This document shows, one piece after another, positions 41,995 through 55,194 of a stretch of 64,000 nt of DNA (position 1 is the stretch's first letter; each line of letters opens with the position of its first letter). Below the pieces are notes generated by a model, which saw only the letters and a program-made list of their open reading frames with translations, was not told where the DNA came from and did not search any database. This DNA comes from Harmothoe impar (Eukaryota > Annelida > Polychaeta > Phyllodocida > Polynoidae). The stretch covers positions 15,467,418 to 15,531,417 of the forward strand of contig OX381707.1 in assembly GCA_947462335.1 (NCBI GenBank), given 5' to 3'. A program made the position numbers and the translations under genes.

Positions 41995-44900
41995 CCTGTA
42001 CCAGGCACCTACTGCAGCTTGTCCTGTACCAGGCACCTACTGCAGCTTGTCACGTCCTGTACCAGGCACCTACTGCAGCTTGTCACGTCCTGTACCAGGC
42101 ACCTACTGCAGCTTGTCACGTCCTGTACTAGGCACCTACTGCAGCTTGTCACGTCCTGTACCAGGCACCTACTGCAGCTTGTCACGTCTTGCACCAGGCA
42201 CCTACTGCAGCTTGTCACGTCCTGTACCAGGCACCTGCTGCAGCTTGTCACGTCCTGTACCAGGCACCTACTGCAGCTTGTCCTGTACCAGGCACCTACT
42301 GCAGCTTGTCATGTCCTGTACCAGGCACCTACTACAGCTTGTCCTGTACCAGGCACCTGCTGCAGCTTGTCCTGTACCAGGCACCTACTGCAGCTTGTCA
42401 CGTCCTGCACCAGGCACCTACTGCAGCTTGTCACGTCCTGTACCAGGCACCTACTGCAGCTTGTCACGTCCTGTACCAGGCACCTACTGCAGCTTGTCAC
42501 GTCCTGTACCAGGCACATGCTGCAGCTTGTCACGTCCTGTACCAGGCACCTACTGCAGCTTGTCACGTCCTGTACCAGGCACCTACTGCAGCTTGTCACG
42601 TCCTGTACCAGGCACCTACTGCAGCTTGTCACGTCCTGTACCAGGCACCTACTGCAGCTTGTCACGTCCTGTACCAGGCACATGCTGCAGCTTGTCACGT
42701 CCTGTACCAGGCACCTACTGCAGCTTGTCATGTCCTGTACCAGGCACCTGCTGCAGCTTGTCACGTCCTGTACCAGGCACCTACTGCAGCTTGTCACGTC
42801 CTGTACCAGGCACCTACTGCAGCTTGTCACGTCCTGTACCAGGCACCTGGTGCAGCTTGTCACATCCTGTACCAGGCACCTACTGCTGCTTGTCACGTCC
42901 AGTACCAGGCACCTACTGCAGCTTGTCCTGTACCAGGCACCTGCTGCAGCTTGTCTCGTCCTGTACCAGGCACCTACTGCAGCTTGTCACGTCCTGTACC
43001 AGGCACCTACTGCAGCTTGTCTCGTCCTGTACCAGGCACCTACTGCAGCTTCTCACGTCCTGTACCAGGCACCTACTGCAGCTTGTCACATCCTGTACCA
43101 GGCACCTACTGCAGCTTGTCACATCCTGTACCAGGCACCTACTGCAGCTTCTCCTGTACCAGGCACCTACTGCAGCTTGTCACGTCCTATACCAGGCACC
43201 TACTGCAGCTTGTTCTGTACCAGGCACCTGCTGCAGCTTGTCCTGTACCAGGCACCTGCTGCAGCTTGTCCTGTACCAGGCACCTGCTGCAGCTTGTGCT
43301 GTACTAGGCACCTACTGCAGCTTGTCACGTCCTGTACCAGGCACCTACTGAAGCTTGTCACGTCCTGTACCAGGCACCTGCTGCAGCTTGTGCTGTACTA
43401 GGCACCTACTGCAGCTTGTCACGTCCTGTACCAGGCACCTACTGCAGCTTGTCACGTCCTGTACCAGGCACCTACTGCAGCTTGTCACGTCCTGTACCAG
43501 GCACCTACTGCAGCTTGTCACATCCTGTACCAGGCACCTACTGCAACTTGTCCTGTACCAGGCACCTACTGCAGCTTGTCACGTCCTGTACCAGGCACCT
43601 GCTGCAGCTTGTGCTGTACTAGGCACCTACTGCAGCTTGTCACGTCCTGTACCAGGCACCTACTGCAGCTTGTCCTGTCCTGTACCAGGCACCTACTGCA
43701 GCTTGTCACGTCCTGTACCAGGCACATGCTGCAGCTTGTCACGTCCTGTACCAGGCACCTACTGCAGCTTGTCATGTCCTGTACCAGGCACCTGCTGCAG
43801 CTTGTCACGTCCTGTACCAGGCACCTACTGCAGCTTGTCACGTCCTGTACCAGGCACCTACTGCAGCTTGTCACGTCCTGTACCAGGCACCTGGTGCAGC
43901 TTGTCACATCCTGTACCAGGCACCTACTGCTGCTTGTCACGTCCAGTACCAGGCACCTACTGCAGCTTGTCCTGTACCAGGCACCTGCTGCAGCTTGTCT
44001 CGTCCTGTACCAGGCACCTACTGCAGCTTGTCACGTCCTGTACCAGGCACCTACTGCAGCTTGTCTCGTCCTGTACCAGGCACCTACTGCAGCTTCTCAC
44101 GTCCTGTACCAGGCACCTACTGCAGCTTGTCACATCCTGTACCAGGCACCTACTGCAGCTTGTCACATCCTGTACCAGGCACCTACTGCAGCTTCTCCTG
44201 TACCAGGCACCTACTGCAGCTTGTCACGTCCTATACCAGGCACCTACTGCAGCTTGTTCTGTACCAGGCACCTGCTGCAGCTTGTCCTGTACCAGGCACC
44301 TGCTGCAGCTTGTCCTGTACCAGGCACCTGCTGCAGCTTGTGCTGTACTAGGCACCTACTGCAGCTTGTCACGTCCTGTACCAGGCACCTACTGAAGCTT
44401 GTCACGTCCTGTACCAGGCACCTGCTGCAGCTTGTGCTGTACTAGGCACCTACTGCAGCTTGTCACGTCCTGTACCAGGCACCTACTGCAGCTTGTCACG
44501 TCCTGTACCAGGCACCTACTGCAGCTTGTCACGTCCTGTACCAGGCACCTACTGCAGCTTGTCACATCCTGTACCAGGCACCTACTGCAACTTGTCCTGT
44601 ACCAGGCACCTACTGCAGCTTGTCACGTCCTGTACCAGGCACCTGCTGCAGCTTGTGCTGTACTAGGCACCTACTGCAGCTTGTCACGTCCTGTACCAGG
44701 CACCTACTGCAGCTTGTCCTGTCCTGTACCAGGCACCTGCTGCAGCTCGTCGTGTACCAGGCACCTGTTGCAGCCTGTCACGTCCTGTACCAGGCACCTA
44801 CTGCAGCTTGTCACATCCTGTACCAGGCACCTACTGCAACTTGTCCTGTACCAGGCACCTACTGCAGCTTGTCACGTCCTGTACCAGGCACCTGCTGCAG

Positions 44901-45520
44901 CTTGTCACGTCCTGTACCAGGCACCTACTGCAGCTTGTCCTGTACCAGGCACCTACTGCAGCTTGTCACGTCCTGTACCAGGCACCTACTGCAGCTTGTC
45001 CTGTACCAGGCACCTACTGCAGCTTGTCACGTCCTGTACCAGGCACCTACTGCAGCTTGTCACGTCCTGTACCAGGCACCTACTGCAGCTTGTCACGTCC
45101 TGTACCAGGCACCTGCTGCAGCTTGTCACGTCCTGTACCAGGCACCTACTGCAGCTTGTCACGTCCTGTACCAGGCACCTGCTGCAGCTTGTCACGTCCT
45201 GTACCAGGAACCTACTGCAGCTTGTGCTGTACCAGGCACCTGCTGCAGCTTGTCACGTCCTGTACCAGGCACCTACTGCTGCTTGTCCTGTACCAGGCAC
45301 CTACTGCAGCTTGTCACGTCCTGTACCAGGCACCTGCTGCAGCTTGTCACGTCCTGTACCAGGCACCTACTGCTGCTTGTCACGTCCTGTACCAGGCACC
45401 TACTGCAGCTTGTCACGTCCTGTACCAGGCACCTACTGCAGCTTGTCACGTCCTGTACCAGGCACCTACTGCAGCTTGTCACGTCCTGTACCAGGCACCT
45501 ACTGCTGCTTGTCACGTCCT
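41995..45520. repeat. Minisatellite of 33-bp and 28-bp units
   Basis: The core unit is CCTGTACCAGGCACCTACTG followed by CAGCTTGTCACGT (33 bp). A shorter unit lacks the CACGT (28 bp). There are over 100 units. Because 33 is a multiple of three and the unit has no stop in five frames, very long ORFs of an 11-residue repeat appear on both strands. The 28-bp units shift frame without regard to coding, so these are not genes. A higher-order period of 1044 bp is visible: CACCTGGTGCAGC at 42844 and 43888, CTGAAGCTT at 43348 and 44392. Confidence 0.95.
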
Positions 45521-46467
45521 GGTCAGAATTTTCAGAGTTTTCAGAAGCACCTTCCCAGAGGCCAGTTGGACTTTTTGCAAGATATATGAGGGGGAATATA
45601 CCTGATAAGTATAGTCATGTCATATGGGTTTGGGATTTTGAGAGGAAAATGTGAGCAAATGAAACACTCTCGTTTTTGAATCAGGAATATATATGAGTTT
45701 CTCTTTGAAAAAAGTAAAATCTGTATCCAGGCCCATAGCTGAAAGTTCGGGCCCACAGGTTTCTGGAACTACAGGTCCAGGTGGCCCACAGCTGAGAGGT
45801 TAGTGGCTACTGCCCCCCCCCCCCCCACCAACACACACACACACACACACACACGAAACTACACCCCTGAACCTGCTGTTAAATAGTACTACCCCCTTAA
45901 AATGTTAAAATGCCCTCAGTCACCTGACAATTGAGCTCTAGCTAATTCTGAGCTATGCCGTAGGCTATGGCCACATTTCCCTTGATATTGAAGCTAACCC
46001 AATAATAAGCATCATTCTGTTGAACACATATTTCAACCACATCAAGATATATTGCAACCATCACGAAATGTAGATGTATAGGCCTATGCTATCTGCATAG
46101 AGAAGTGTGTACATAGCGTGTACAGACCTCTGTACACGCTCAGGTTGTTCCTACATGGTGCCTCGACATTGCATATCTCCCTAACTTTGGTATAATGATA
46201 TCTCCATGTTAGTAGACTGGATGGCGCGCCCCTTGTGTAGTAGATCCACACTGATAGATTTTGATATTAAGCTGAGCTAAGCCTCTCATTTGTTACAATT
46301 GTGGCATTGGTTGATTGGTGGATAATGGCGGCTAATATATGTTAATTTATACAGTTGGAATCTAGTCATTACCAGACCTTGGCTGGGGAGTGATGCCTGT
46401 GCCCAGGTGACTAAGGAGAGTAGAAAGATTACGGTACTTATTTCAAGGCGTGTAGCGGATCGAATTA
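45521..46467. other. Intergenic, no gene seen
   Basis: C-run and (CA)n at about 45813-45853. No supported gene. Confidence 0.5.
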
Positions 46468-46691
46468 TGTGCCTCTACATGGGTACCCACAATTTTGACC
46501 ATGTCGCTGTGTCGATTTTTAGCAGAAGGGCCATGTCATTGTGTCGATTTTTAGGTATATAAGAACTTGGAGAAAATCACTGTGGGTCGATTTTTATCCC
46601 CAATATTCCTGTGTCTGTCGATTTTTAAAAGGGCCTAAAAGGGCTGTGTCGCCGTGTCACCCGTGTTGATTTTTACCCATGTAGAGGCACA
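46468..46691. repeat. MITE with TGTGCCTCTACATGGGT ends, copy 3
   Basis: Inverted relative to the other copies. Flanked by target duplication ATTA (46464-46467 and 46692-46695). Confidence 0.9.
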
Positions 46692-46865
46692 ATTATCAAC
46701 CAATGGCATGATTCCCTGCATTCACTGTAGAATTCTTAGGGTTCATTATGCAACAACTGGTACCAATTGTGATAGCTGTTATATCAGTCCTTATCTCGCT
46801 GGTACCAGATCAAGGAATGGCCCTATACATTAGACTTCCCGCTACCCGGTAATAGGAGAAATGTA
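46692..46865. repeat. Diverged copy of the GGTACCAGATCAAG repeat
   Basis: Shares CATTCACTG, TCTCGCTGGTACCAGATCAA and GAATGGCCC with 15470-15780. Interrupted at its left by the MITE at 46468-46691. Confidence 0.6.
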
Positions 46866-47926
46866 GTTTATCGAGCAAAGATCGCTCCCGTGTCGCCGGG
46901 TCTTAGGTTTGTGGGGTCATAGCGTCATCTTGGACTATAAATAGATTCAGTCTCCAAGTTATCTGATCACGTGACTTCATTCCCTTATAAGGAGCGAGTT
47001 AAGCCAGAAAAAAAACCCAGGGAATTCCCAGCTTTTCAAGATGGCCGCTGCAGCCCGTGTCTGACGGTAGCCAGAACCCCTAGCGTCAGTGGCAGGGACC
47101 AGGAGATATAGACAAAGGTGCACGAGTAAAGTTCCTCACTGAGGGTTATTTCATGAGGCGAAGCCGAGTGAAATGATCCTCAGTTGGGAACTCTACGAGT
47201 GTTCCTTTGTGTTTATTTCATGTTATTATTAATAATATTCATCAAAATTCCACTTTATTGCTCTGAAAAAGCAAATAATATTATTTATCATGGTTAGATC
47301 AACAATTTCGTGATTTTACAGACTGTGAAATACGGGGGAGGGTTATTTCACGGAGGGTGTTAAATACGGCCTTCCTTGGTTAAGTCAATGGGAGTGCCGT
47401 ATTCACAATGAAATAAATGTTACCTCCAGGCACCTGGTGGGAACAACCAAACAAACAGCTGAGTTATTGAGCTGCTCACTCCCCCGGCCACATAGTGCGG
47501 CTAATGGCCACTTCCTGCTCGTGTCGATGAGCAATTGGTGAGCTGCTCATAGAAAAATAAAGCTGGGGCGGAGAGGTGTCATGAGCATTATGGGTGTATG
47601 GAAGCAATGTGGCCGCGTTCCACCCTAATGGGGTAATGCGATAGTAATGTCTACTGCGACACCCGCAGGGATACATAGGCCTACATCTAGATCCACAGGT
47701 GAATGCCCTATAAGCATTAACTACTAGGCCTATATCATTCAGTATCTATCATAGTGACAGCGTTAAGATGCGGTTATACTTCTGTATTACTGGCTCAGTG
47801 GAGCCTAAAATCTGCAGATTCAGGACTTGAATTCGACTTTTGTCAGTATCTGACTGAATATGACTGTGTTGTAATGCCCAGCAGGTATATTGAGCGGGTA
47901 GGGAGGGGAGTTGATACCCCCCCCCC
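46866..47926. other. Intergenic, no gene seen
   Basis: No supported gene. Several GAGG/ATTTCA motifs with inverted partners lie near 47120-47420 (for example CACTGAGGGTTATTTCATGA and TGAAATGATCCTCAG), probably another inverted-repeat element. Confidence 0.45.
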
Positions 47927-48540
47927 CCACGTTTGGGTGCCTGGCACTAGGCTGCCACTAGCTGGGTGCCTGGTACTGGGCTGCCACTAGCTGGGTGCCT
48001 GGTACTGGGCTGCCACTAGCTGGGTGCCTGGTACTGGGCTGCCACTAGCTGGGTGCCTGGTACTGGGCTGCCACTAGATGGGTGCCTGGTACTGGGTGCC
48101 ACTAGCTGGGTGCCTGGTAGGGGTACTGATGTGCCACTAGCTGGGTGCCTGGGACTGGGCTGCCACTGGCTGGGTGCCTGGTACTGGGCTGCCACTAGAT
48201 GGGTGCCTGGTACTGGGCTGCCACTGGCTGGGTGCCTAGTACTGGGTGCCAGTAGCTGGGTGCCTGGTACTGGGCTGCCACTAGCTGGGTGCCTGGTACT
48301 GATGTGCCACTAGCTGGGTGCCTGGTACTGGGCTGCCACTAGCTGGGTGCCTGGTACTGGGGTGTAGCTGGCTGGGTGCCTGGTACTGGGCTGCCACTAG
48401 CTGGGTGCCTGGTACTGGGCTGCCACTAGCTGGGTGCCTGGTACTGGCTGCCACTAGCTGGGTACTGTGTACTGGGCTGCCACTAGATGGGTGCCTGGTA
48501 CTGGGCTGCCACTAGCTGGGTGCCTGGCACTCGGGTTGTC
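47927..48540. repeat. Minisatellite of 29-bp units
   Basis: About 21 units of GGGTGCCTGGTACTGGGCTG followed by CCACTAGCT, with small length variants. ORFs within it are repeat products. GGTGCCTGGTAC is the reverse complement of the core in the 41995-45520 array. Confidence 0.95.
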
Positions 48541-49930
48541 ACTTAAACAGTCAGCCTCAAGTTGAGGGTGACTAAAATGTCCAAAAGGCCACCACCACTT
48601 TTAATTGCAAGGGCCAATTTGGGGTTAACAGGAGTTTTTTTTCACTGTGGGTTTTGTGACAATTTAGTAACAAGAAGAGAATCGAGTTCTCTTCTTACAA
48701 GGACAGACAGAATTTGCCAATTCAGGGTGAATTCACGAGAAGGAAGAAGTGGGTTTCTTGTCCTTAATAATTCCTGTCACGCACACATTTAATCATGGAT
48801 AAATAATACAATTGTTTGTGTTGGTATTTCCCTAATTGCAGGCCATAGTGGCTTTATGGGGTTTAAGGGGGTGAGCGGACGCTGCTGACCCGCATTAAGG
48901 ATGATGGCTAAGGATGGGGGTTGTCAACCATTATGAACCCCCACGTCATGCATGGTGATGCTAGAATTATAACAAATATACTTGTGAAATGCTTTATTTT
49001 CCATGTGGAGTTTAAACACTATTCGGATTAAAACAGTGGGTTGTAAGGAGAGGAAGGGATGTGAAGAATGGCTATGAGTGGTGGTCGTGTGTGTGGGCAG
49101 GGCCGGGGCTGTTAGGGCTTAGCAGGGGTAGACACTAACGCTGGCCCGGGAGCCAATGGCCCGTAGTTTTGGGTCCGGGCCCGTAGTTTTCAGACTAATT
49201 GCCTTGCTACGGGCCCGGGTGGCCCGTAGCAAAATGCTTTCCCATTTTCAACTCAATGTACAAATCCTGGTCTACATTCCAGTTTTCACGGCTTGTGAAT
49301 CGGACCATTATTAAGGTTTCTAGAGAGTAAAACATAAAGCCTGAATAGTTTGTAGAAAGTGATGCAATAAGTTATCGTTTATTTCTTCTAGATACCAACA
49401 TTTTCTCTGGGTATCCAGACTTGCTTAATTTAGCCGAGCCTGCAGAAAAAAAGGAAAACCGTATTCAACGTAATAAGTGTCCTGCTTAGAAAATTATTTT
49501 GAGTGAAAAAATCTGCCTCAAATATTTATTTTAATTAGCGCCCCCCTTGGCTGTTTTATACAGAATTCTGGCCCACCTGAGAAGCTTCTACAAGGCTTCT
49601 ATTCACCCCAATAGCTTCACACTTGGTTTGGCCTTAACACCTGCACAGGTGTGAAGTGCTCCATGTCACATAAAATGCGAAAAACAGTAGCAAAATCGAC
49701 GGACTACATGAAAAATATGGAACAAATCTGGAAAAAAGATTATTAGGGGGAGGATGCTTTAAATATTAGGACGAATACGGTAAGCAGAACAAAATGTCCC
49801 TCAAGGTGAAAAACTCTTTGTAAAGCAAGACTGGCTTTCATGAGAACTAAACATATGGGTCCATTTTACTGTAGATCTACTTACTCAAGAAATCCCGGGC
49901 CCATAGATTTCATTCCGGGCCCACAGATTT
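48541..49930. other. Intergenic, no gene seen
   Basis: No supported gene. A GGCCCGTAGTTTT direct repeat lies near 49160-49195. Confidence 0.5.
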
Positions 49931-50006
49931 ATTTTATGTATATATATTATATATATCATATATATATATACATGTATATATATACATGTATATATATCAT
50001 ATATAT

Positions 50007-50088
<82 letters not shown>
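49931..50088. repeat. (TA)n microsatellite with TACATG interruptions
   Basis: Mostly TA dinucleotides. The Tyr/Ile-rich ORF here is an artefact. Confidence 0.95.
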
Positions 50089-50092
<4 letters not shown>

Positions 50093-50492
50093 AAGACATC
50101 AGGAAATGAAGCAGAGTCTGCTCAGTGGTCTATAATCAAGAAACTAAGCCTGAGGCCCTTAAAACATCCTACTAAAAAGGTATGTCGTTGCTCAATGGCT
50201 TGCGTAAAAACATAGTTGTTTTAGGGACCTGGGAGATAATAGGCCCTACAGACGTATAATTCACAGGAAGTCGGTGGTTCCACAGCCACATTAGGATCAT
50301 CATGTTCTATAGTATAGAAACACAGACCGGAAGTCACGTGTGCACCATCAGCGTCTGCCACTTAGAGACTGGGGGGGGGGGGATGGTGTGGGGAGGGGGG
50401 AGAGACTGAGAGAGATACACGGATATTCCTAGGCTCCCTATATGACCAATCTCTCAGTCACTAGTACCTAACCTAGTTCGTCATTAGTTGGC

Positions 50493-50712
50493 TCGCTATA
50501 CGGGACTAGCACATCCTGGTACCTCAAGTAGTCGGGGGCTAAACCCCCATCTCTTATTAGGCTCATCCTCTCCCCTCACACCTAGAACAAAGGTGCTGAT
50601 CAGAAATTAACCCATGATGCACTGCTCTGGAGTTGGGGGCCTAACCACAATGCATTGCTCTGAGCCAAGATGGTGGCCCGTATAGCCTAATGCGCTAGTC
50701 CCGTATACGACC
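50493..50712. repeat. MITE with TATACGGGACTAGC ends
   Basis: CTATACGGGACTAGCAC at the left and its inverse (GCGCTAGTCCCGTATACG) at the right. Inside, an inverted-like pair of ATGATGCACTGCTCTG and AATGCATTGCTCTGAG. Confidence 0.75.
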
Positions 50713-51659
50713 ACCCTAGGTAAGTTATTATTGTCAGGTTGGTCAGTACTGACCAACCCACTTTAGTCTTTTAATTTCCAGGGGGAGCCACTGAGTGGTC
50801 ATCAAAGTATCTTCCCGGTGGCACCAACTAGTGGTATACAAATACAACACACCAATGATGAACCTAGGTTACCCACTACTGACTGACCCCTCAGTCTTTT
50901 TTTAATATAACTTTGCCATTGTGATGAACCTAGGATACACTGTACTGACTAACCCTTTCAACCTATGGATTTTCAGTGTAGAGGAGAGAAGGGAGGGGAG
51001 GGAGACAGAGACAGATAGACAGGTCGATGATTGGTTGGTTCGTTTTAAAACCCATCGCATAGCATTGGGCAGGCGTACAATGCCATTTATAGGTTACACC
51101 AAAATTATAATAGAATCTAAAGAAACTGTGGAAACTCCAGATAGAATTGGAGTGATGTATGAGGCTTGAGAGAACGGAAGAGATGAATATCTAGGGCTAT
51201 TGATATTGTACAATATGTAGCACTCTCTTGAGGAGAGCCTCAGTGTAATATGAAGGTCCCACTGTGGCTCTCCTTACGATTCACAGCCAGACAGACAGGC
51301 AGACAGCCAGACCTACAGACAGACAGACAGACAGAAGGGAGAGAGATGGGCTGCTAGGGTGAGAAAGAGATCGATAATTAAGAAACAGAGACAGACTAAA
51401 ACTTGAAGACAGAGAGAAGTCCAGAGAGAGTAAGATATATATTTTCTAACAATACTTTTATAATACTGTAACTATAGTCAATATGATTGTACATAGGATA
51501 CAGAGGGGATTCTGGGACCTCAGGGACAGAGGATATAATTATATGTGTATTTCATGTGGCTCCTTTATATATGTGCAGGGTGTGTGTCATACAAGCTCTA
51601 ATAAACACAATACGGATGTAGCTTCCAATAGTCCCTCCCCGTTTTACTGTATTACAGTG
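50713..51659. other. Intergenic, no gene seen
   Basis: (CAGA)n-type tract near 51286-51335. No supported gene. Confidence 0.5.
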
Positions 51660-52690
51660 TAGGGTAAAGGAACCCTGAGTCGGACAGACACCTTGAGTCG
51701 GACACCATTGGCTTTGAATTACATAGTGAATATAATCAATCTACCTGTCATGTCAACAGAATATTAATATTAAGGTATTCTCCCTTCTAACAAATAGAGC
51801 AGACCATATATAACTCAATTCTTACATGGCTCAATGACTGCTCAAACCTGAGGTGTTTTTGCAATATTCCCAACTTAAAACTCATGAGGAAATGGGAAAA
51901 TTGATTTATTTATCCTGTCTGTTGTGGCTTTCCTGTTATAGTTACATTATTCATAAGCATGATTATAGCAATATATATATATGTGTTTTGCAAAAGTCCA
52001 CATCAATGAATAGAAAATATATTACCCACAAATCCTTGTGAGAGGGGCATTAACAGCACCATCAAATTGCACCTAAAGTCGGACACCAATTACATCAAGA
52101 CTCGGACACTGTTTGCTAGTGTCAGCCAACATTCTAATAAAGGATATGTGTTAACTGCAGATACCTATATATTACCAATATGTAGTTGCAGCTAGTGACA
52201 CATGGGTGACTGGATCTAGCATTATTGTAGACGTGAAAAACACTGAAGATGCGCTCACTGCTAAGTCAGCAGTAGGAGGTATGCGTATAGATACAACAAA
52301 ATAATGTAAATCATGTAGTCAGTCACAGTGCGGCATATATACCAATATGGTCCAAGTTATATTTGTCCCTCTTCTATAATATATGCTATTCAAAATTGTC
52401 CCTTTACACTTCATAAATGAAATCGTAATGTGTTATTCCATGTGTAGGTAAAAAAAGGAAATGTCCATGATATTAAGATGTATCCGTACAGAAATAAAGC
52501 TCTATCACCCCCCCCCCCCAAAGCAAAAGGGGACATTCGTATCCACAGGTTTATGGTTACATAGTCCTTACAATCATACTACATAGAGCTAAGTCTATCA
52601 ATAGATTCAATGGAAGATGAAAGTGTCCGACTCTAGGATTCGTTTTAGCATTACGTGTCCGACGTTAGGTGCAGTTTGATGCTTTGAAAT
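51660..52690. repeat. Possible element bounded by repeated GTCGGACAC motifs
   Basis: GAGTCGGACA occurs near 51680 and 51703, GTCGGACACC near 52078, and inverted GTGTCCGAC near 52625 and 52655. The outer limits are uncertain. Confidence 0.4.
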
Positions 52691-52892
52691 GAACATATTA
52701 GATCTAGATTTATTTATACTAAAACTATGAAATGGATGGAAATTGCCTCTGAAATAGGAACTGCCAGACCATATGGGTTCAATGGTGTAACCCATATTAT
52801 AATTGGGACGCTTTAAGGGTGTTAATTCCAAAACACAAAAGTCGTCACCTCTTCTTTGTCCAGGAGCGTCCGAAACGGGTGCCTTTACCCTA

Positions 52893-53219
52893 GGCCGTGT
52901 CTTATGAGTTTGTAACAATTGAAATGTCTTTGACCGGGTGTCGTATTTGACCTGTGTCGTCTTTGACCGGTGTAGTCTTTGACCAGCAAGTTTTAAAATG
53001 GCTGAAATGGGAGCTATGTACACAGAAATGGGGGGAAAATGTTAATGGATATGTTAACACTATATACTACAAACTTCCCGGCATTTCTGTGTACATAGCT
53101 CCCATTTCAGCCATTTTAAAACTTGCTGGTCAAAGACTACACCGGTCAAAGACGACACAGGTCAAAGACGACACCCGGTCAAAGACGTTTCAATTGTTAC
53201 AAACTCATGAGACACAGCC
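52893..53219. repeat. MITE with GTCTTTGACCGGGTG ends, copy A
   Basis: Arms of about 145 bp, including AAAATGGCTGAAATGGGAGC, are inverted around a short centre. A duplicate is at 54133-54459, and a more distant relative at 29837-30151. Confidence 0.9.
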
Positions 53220-53570
53220 TTAAGAGTCTATACCTTTGCGCTCCCGAGACATATTAGGAGTATTATCTATAATACCAAAACAATGTGTCCAGTGGTCAAA
53301 ATACTCGTAGATGTAAACTCCCTGCTTTTCTAAATCCATGAATTTCGTTAAACTTAAAGGTTATCCACAGCATTTTAGATGACCTTTTTAAACAGCGTTT
53401 CTTAATTTCCGTTGTATTAGTGCACATTTATTCATCATTATTATCATTATTTTCTCCTTCATTTTTTGATGGATGCAATTATTCCGGGCACCTGTCGGGC
53501 CTGGGTTTTACCACCAGCTGGTCAGGGTGACAAAATCTGCTTGTTTGGGTGATGGGACCCATTAACCCTT

Positions 53571-53867
53571 TAGGGAGTGGTCATTTTTTAACAACGGGGG
53601 GGGGGGGGGGGCCGTGGATTTTCGCATCGCACAAGCGGGTCGAAATATTTTTGGTCTCCCCCCTCAGACAAGTTGAAATTCAGCGCAGCCGACCCCTGTG
53701 GACTATAGTAACACGCGGGCTTTTTCATTAAAAAGGGGTGCCCCCCCCCCTCAAGAGGGGTCCAAATAGTTTTGGTCCTTCCCCTTCAAGGGGGCCAAAT
53801 CTTTTTGCTCCCCCCCCCCAATCCACCAACCTCCCCGCCCCCCCTGTTGTTAAAAAATGACAACTCC
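53571..53867. repeat. MITE with GGGAGTGGTCATTTTTTAAC ends
   Basis: Ends inverted (GTTAAAAAATGACAACTCCC). The interior is G/C homopolymers with GTCGAAAT and CCAAAT..TTTTGGTC motifs. Other copies are 54811-55107, 55868-56483 (with a nested insertion) and 56772-57110. Confidence 0.8.
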
Positions 53868-54132
53868 CTAGTGAAGGCATGTTGCTAAAATATGATATTT
53901 GTCAACATGATGCACCAATTAATGTATCCCGGACGAGGAACTCGTCGGCGAGTTATTCAACGGCGAGTTATTCAACTGGAAATTGCCTCTGAAATAGGAA
54001 CTGCCAGACCATATGGGTTCAATGGTGTAACCCATATTATAATTGGGACGCTTTAAGGGTGTTAATTCCAAAACACAAAAGTCGTCACCTCTTCTTTGTC
54101 CAGGAGCGTCCGAAACGGGTGCCTTTACCCTA

Positions 54133-54459
54133 GGCCGTGTCTTATGAGTTTGTAACAATTGAAATGTCTTTGACCGGGTGTCGTATTTGACCTGTGTCGT
54201 CTTTGACCGGTGTAGTCTTTGACCAGCAAGTTTTAAAATGGCTGAAATGGGAGCTATGTACACAGAAATGGGGGGAAAATGTTAATGGATATGTTAACAC
54301 TATATACTACAAACTTCCCGGCATTTCTGTGTACATAGCTCCCATTTCAGCCATTTTAAAACTTGCTGGTCAAAGACTACACCGGTCAAAGACGACACAG
54401 GTCAAAGACGACACCCGGTCAAAGACGTTTCAATTGTTACAAACTCATGAGACACAGCC
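54133..54459. repeat. MITE with GTCTTTGACCGGGTG ends, copy B
   Basis: Tandem-duplicate of 52893-53219. Confidence 0.9.
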
Positions 54460-55194
54460 TTAAGAGTCTATACCTTTGCGCTCCCGAGACATATTAGGAG
54501 TATTATCTATAATACCAAAACAATGTGTCCAGTGGTCAAAATACTCGTAGATGTAAACTCCCTGCTTTTCTAAATCCATGAATTTCGTTAAACTTAAAGG
54601 TTATCCACAGCATTTTAGATGACCTTTTTAAACAGCGTTTCTTAATTTCCGTTGTATTAGTGCACATTTATTCATCATTATTATCATTATTTTCTCCTTC
54701 ATTTTTTGATGGATGCAATTATTCCGGGCACCTGTCGGGCCTGGGTTTTACCACCAGCTGGTCAGGGTGACAAAATCTGCTTGTTTGGGTGATGGGACCC
54801 ATTAACCCTTTAGGGAGTGGTCATTTTTTAACAACGGGGGGGAGGGCGGTGGATTTTCGCATCGCACAAGCGGGTCGAAATATTTTTGGTCTCCCCCCTC
54901 AGACAAGTTGAAATTCAGCGCAGCCGACCCCTGTGGACTATAGTAACACGCGGGCTTTTTCATTAAAAAGGGGTGCCCCCCCCCTCAAGAGGGGTCCAAA
55001 TAGTTTTGGTCCTTCCCCTTCAAGGGGGCCAAATCTTTTTGCCCCCCCCCCCAATCCACCAACCTCCCCGCCCCCCCTGTTGTTAAAAAATGACAACTCC
55101 CTAGTGAAGGCATGTTGCTAAAATATGATATTTGTCAACATGATGCACCAATTAATGTATCCCGGACGAGGAACTCGTCGGCGAGTTATTCAAC

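Larger units (their letters stand above)
52737..55194 (+). repeat. Tandem duplication, 1,240-bp unit
   Basis: 52737-53976 is repeated at 53977-55194 with almost no differences beyond G/C-run lengths. The junction shows GGCGAGTTATTCAAC twice. Each copy contains a GTCTTTGACCGGGTG MITE, a GGGAGTGGTCATTTTT MITE and the start of a GCATCATG MITE. Confidence 0.95.

Noticed and set aside
41969..45654. ORFs up to 460 codons on both strands
   Set aside because: They are translations of a 33/28-bp minisatellite. The unit length happens to keep frames open and the 28-bp units shift frame freely.
41995..48540. CRISPR array
   Set aside because: Units are contiguous with no unique spacers, and the context is animal DNA.
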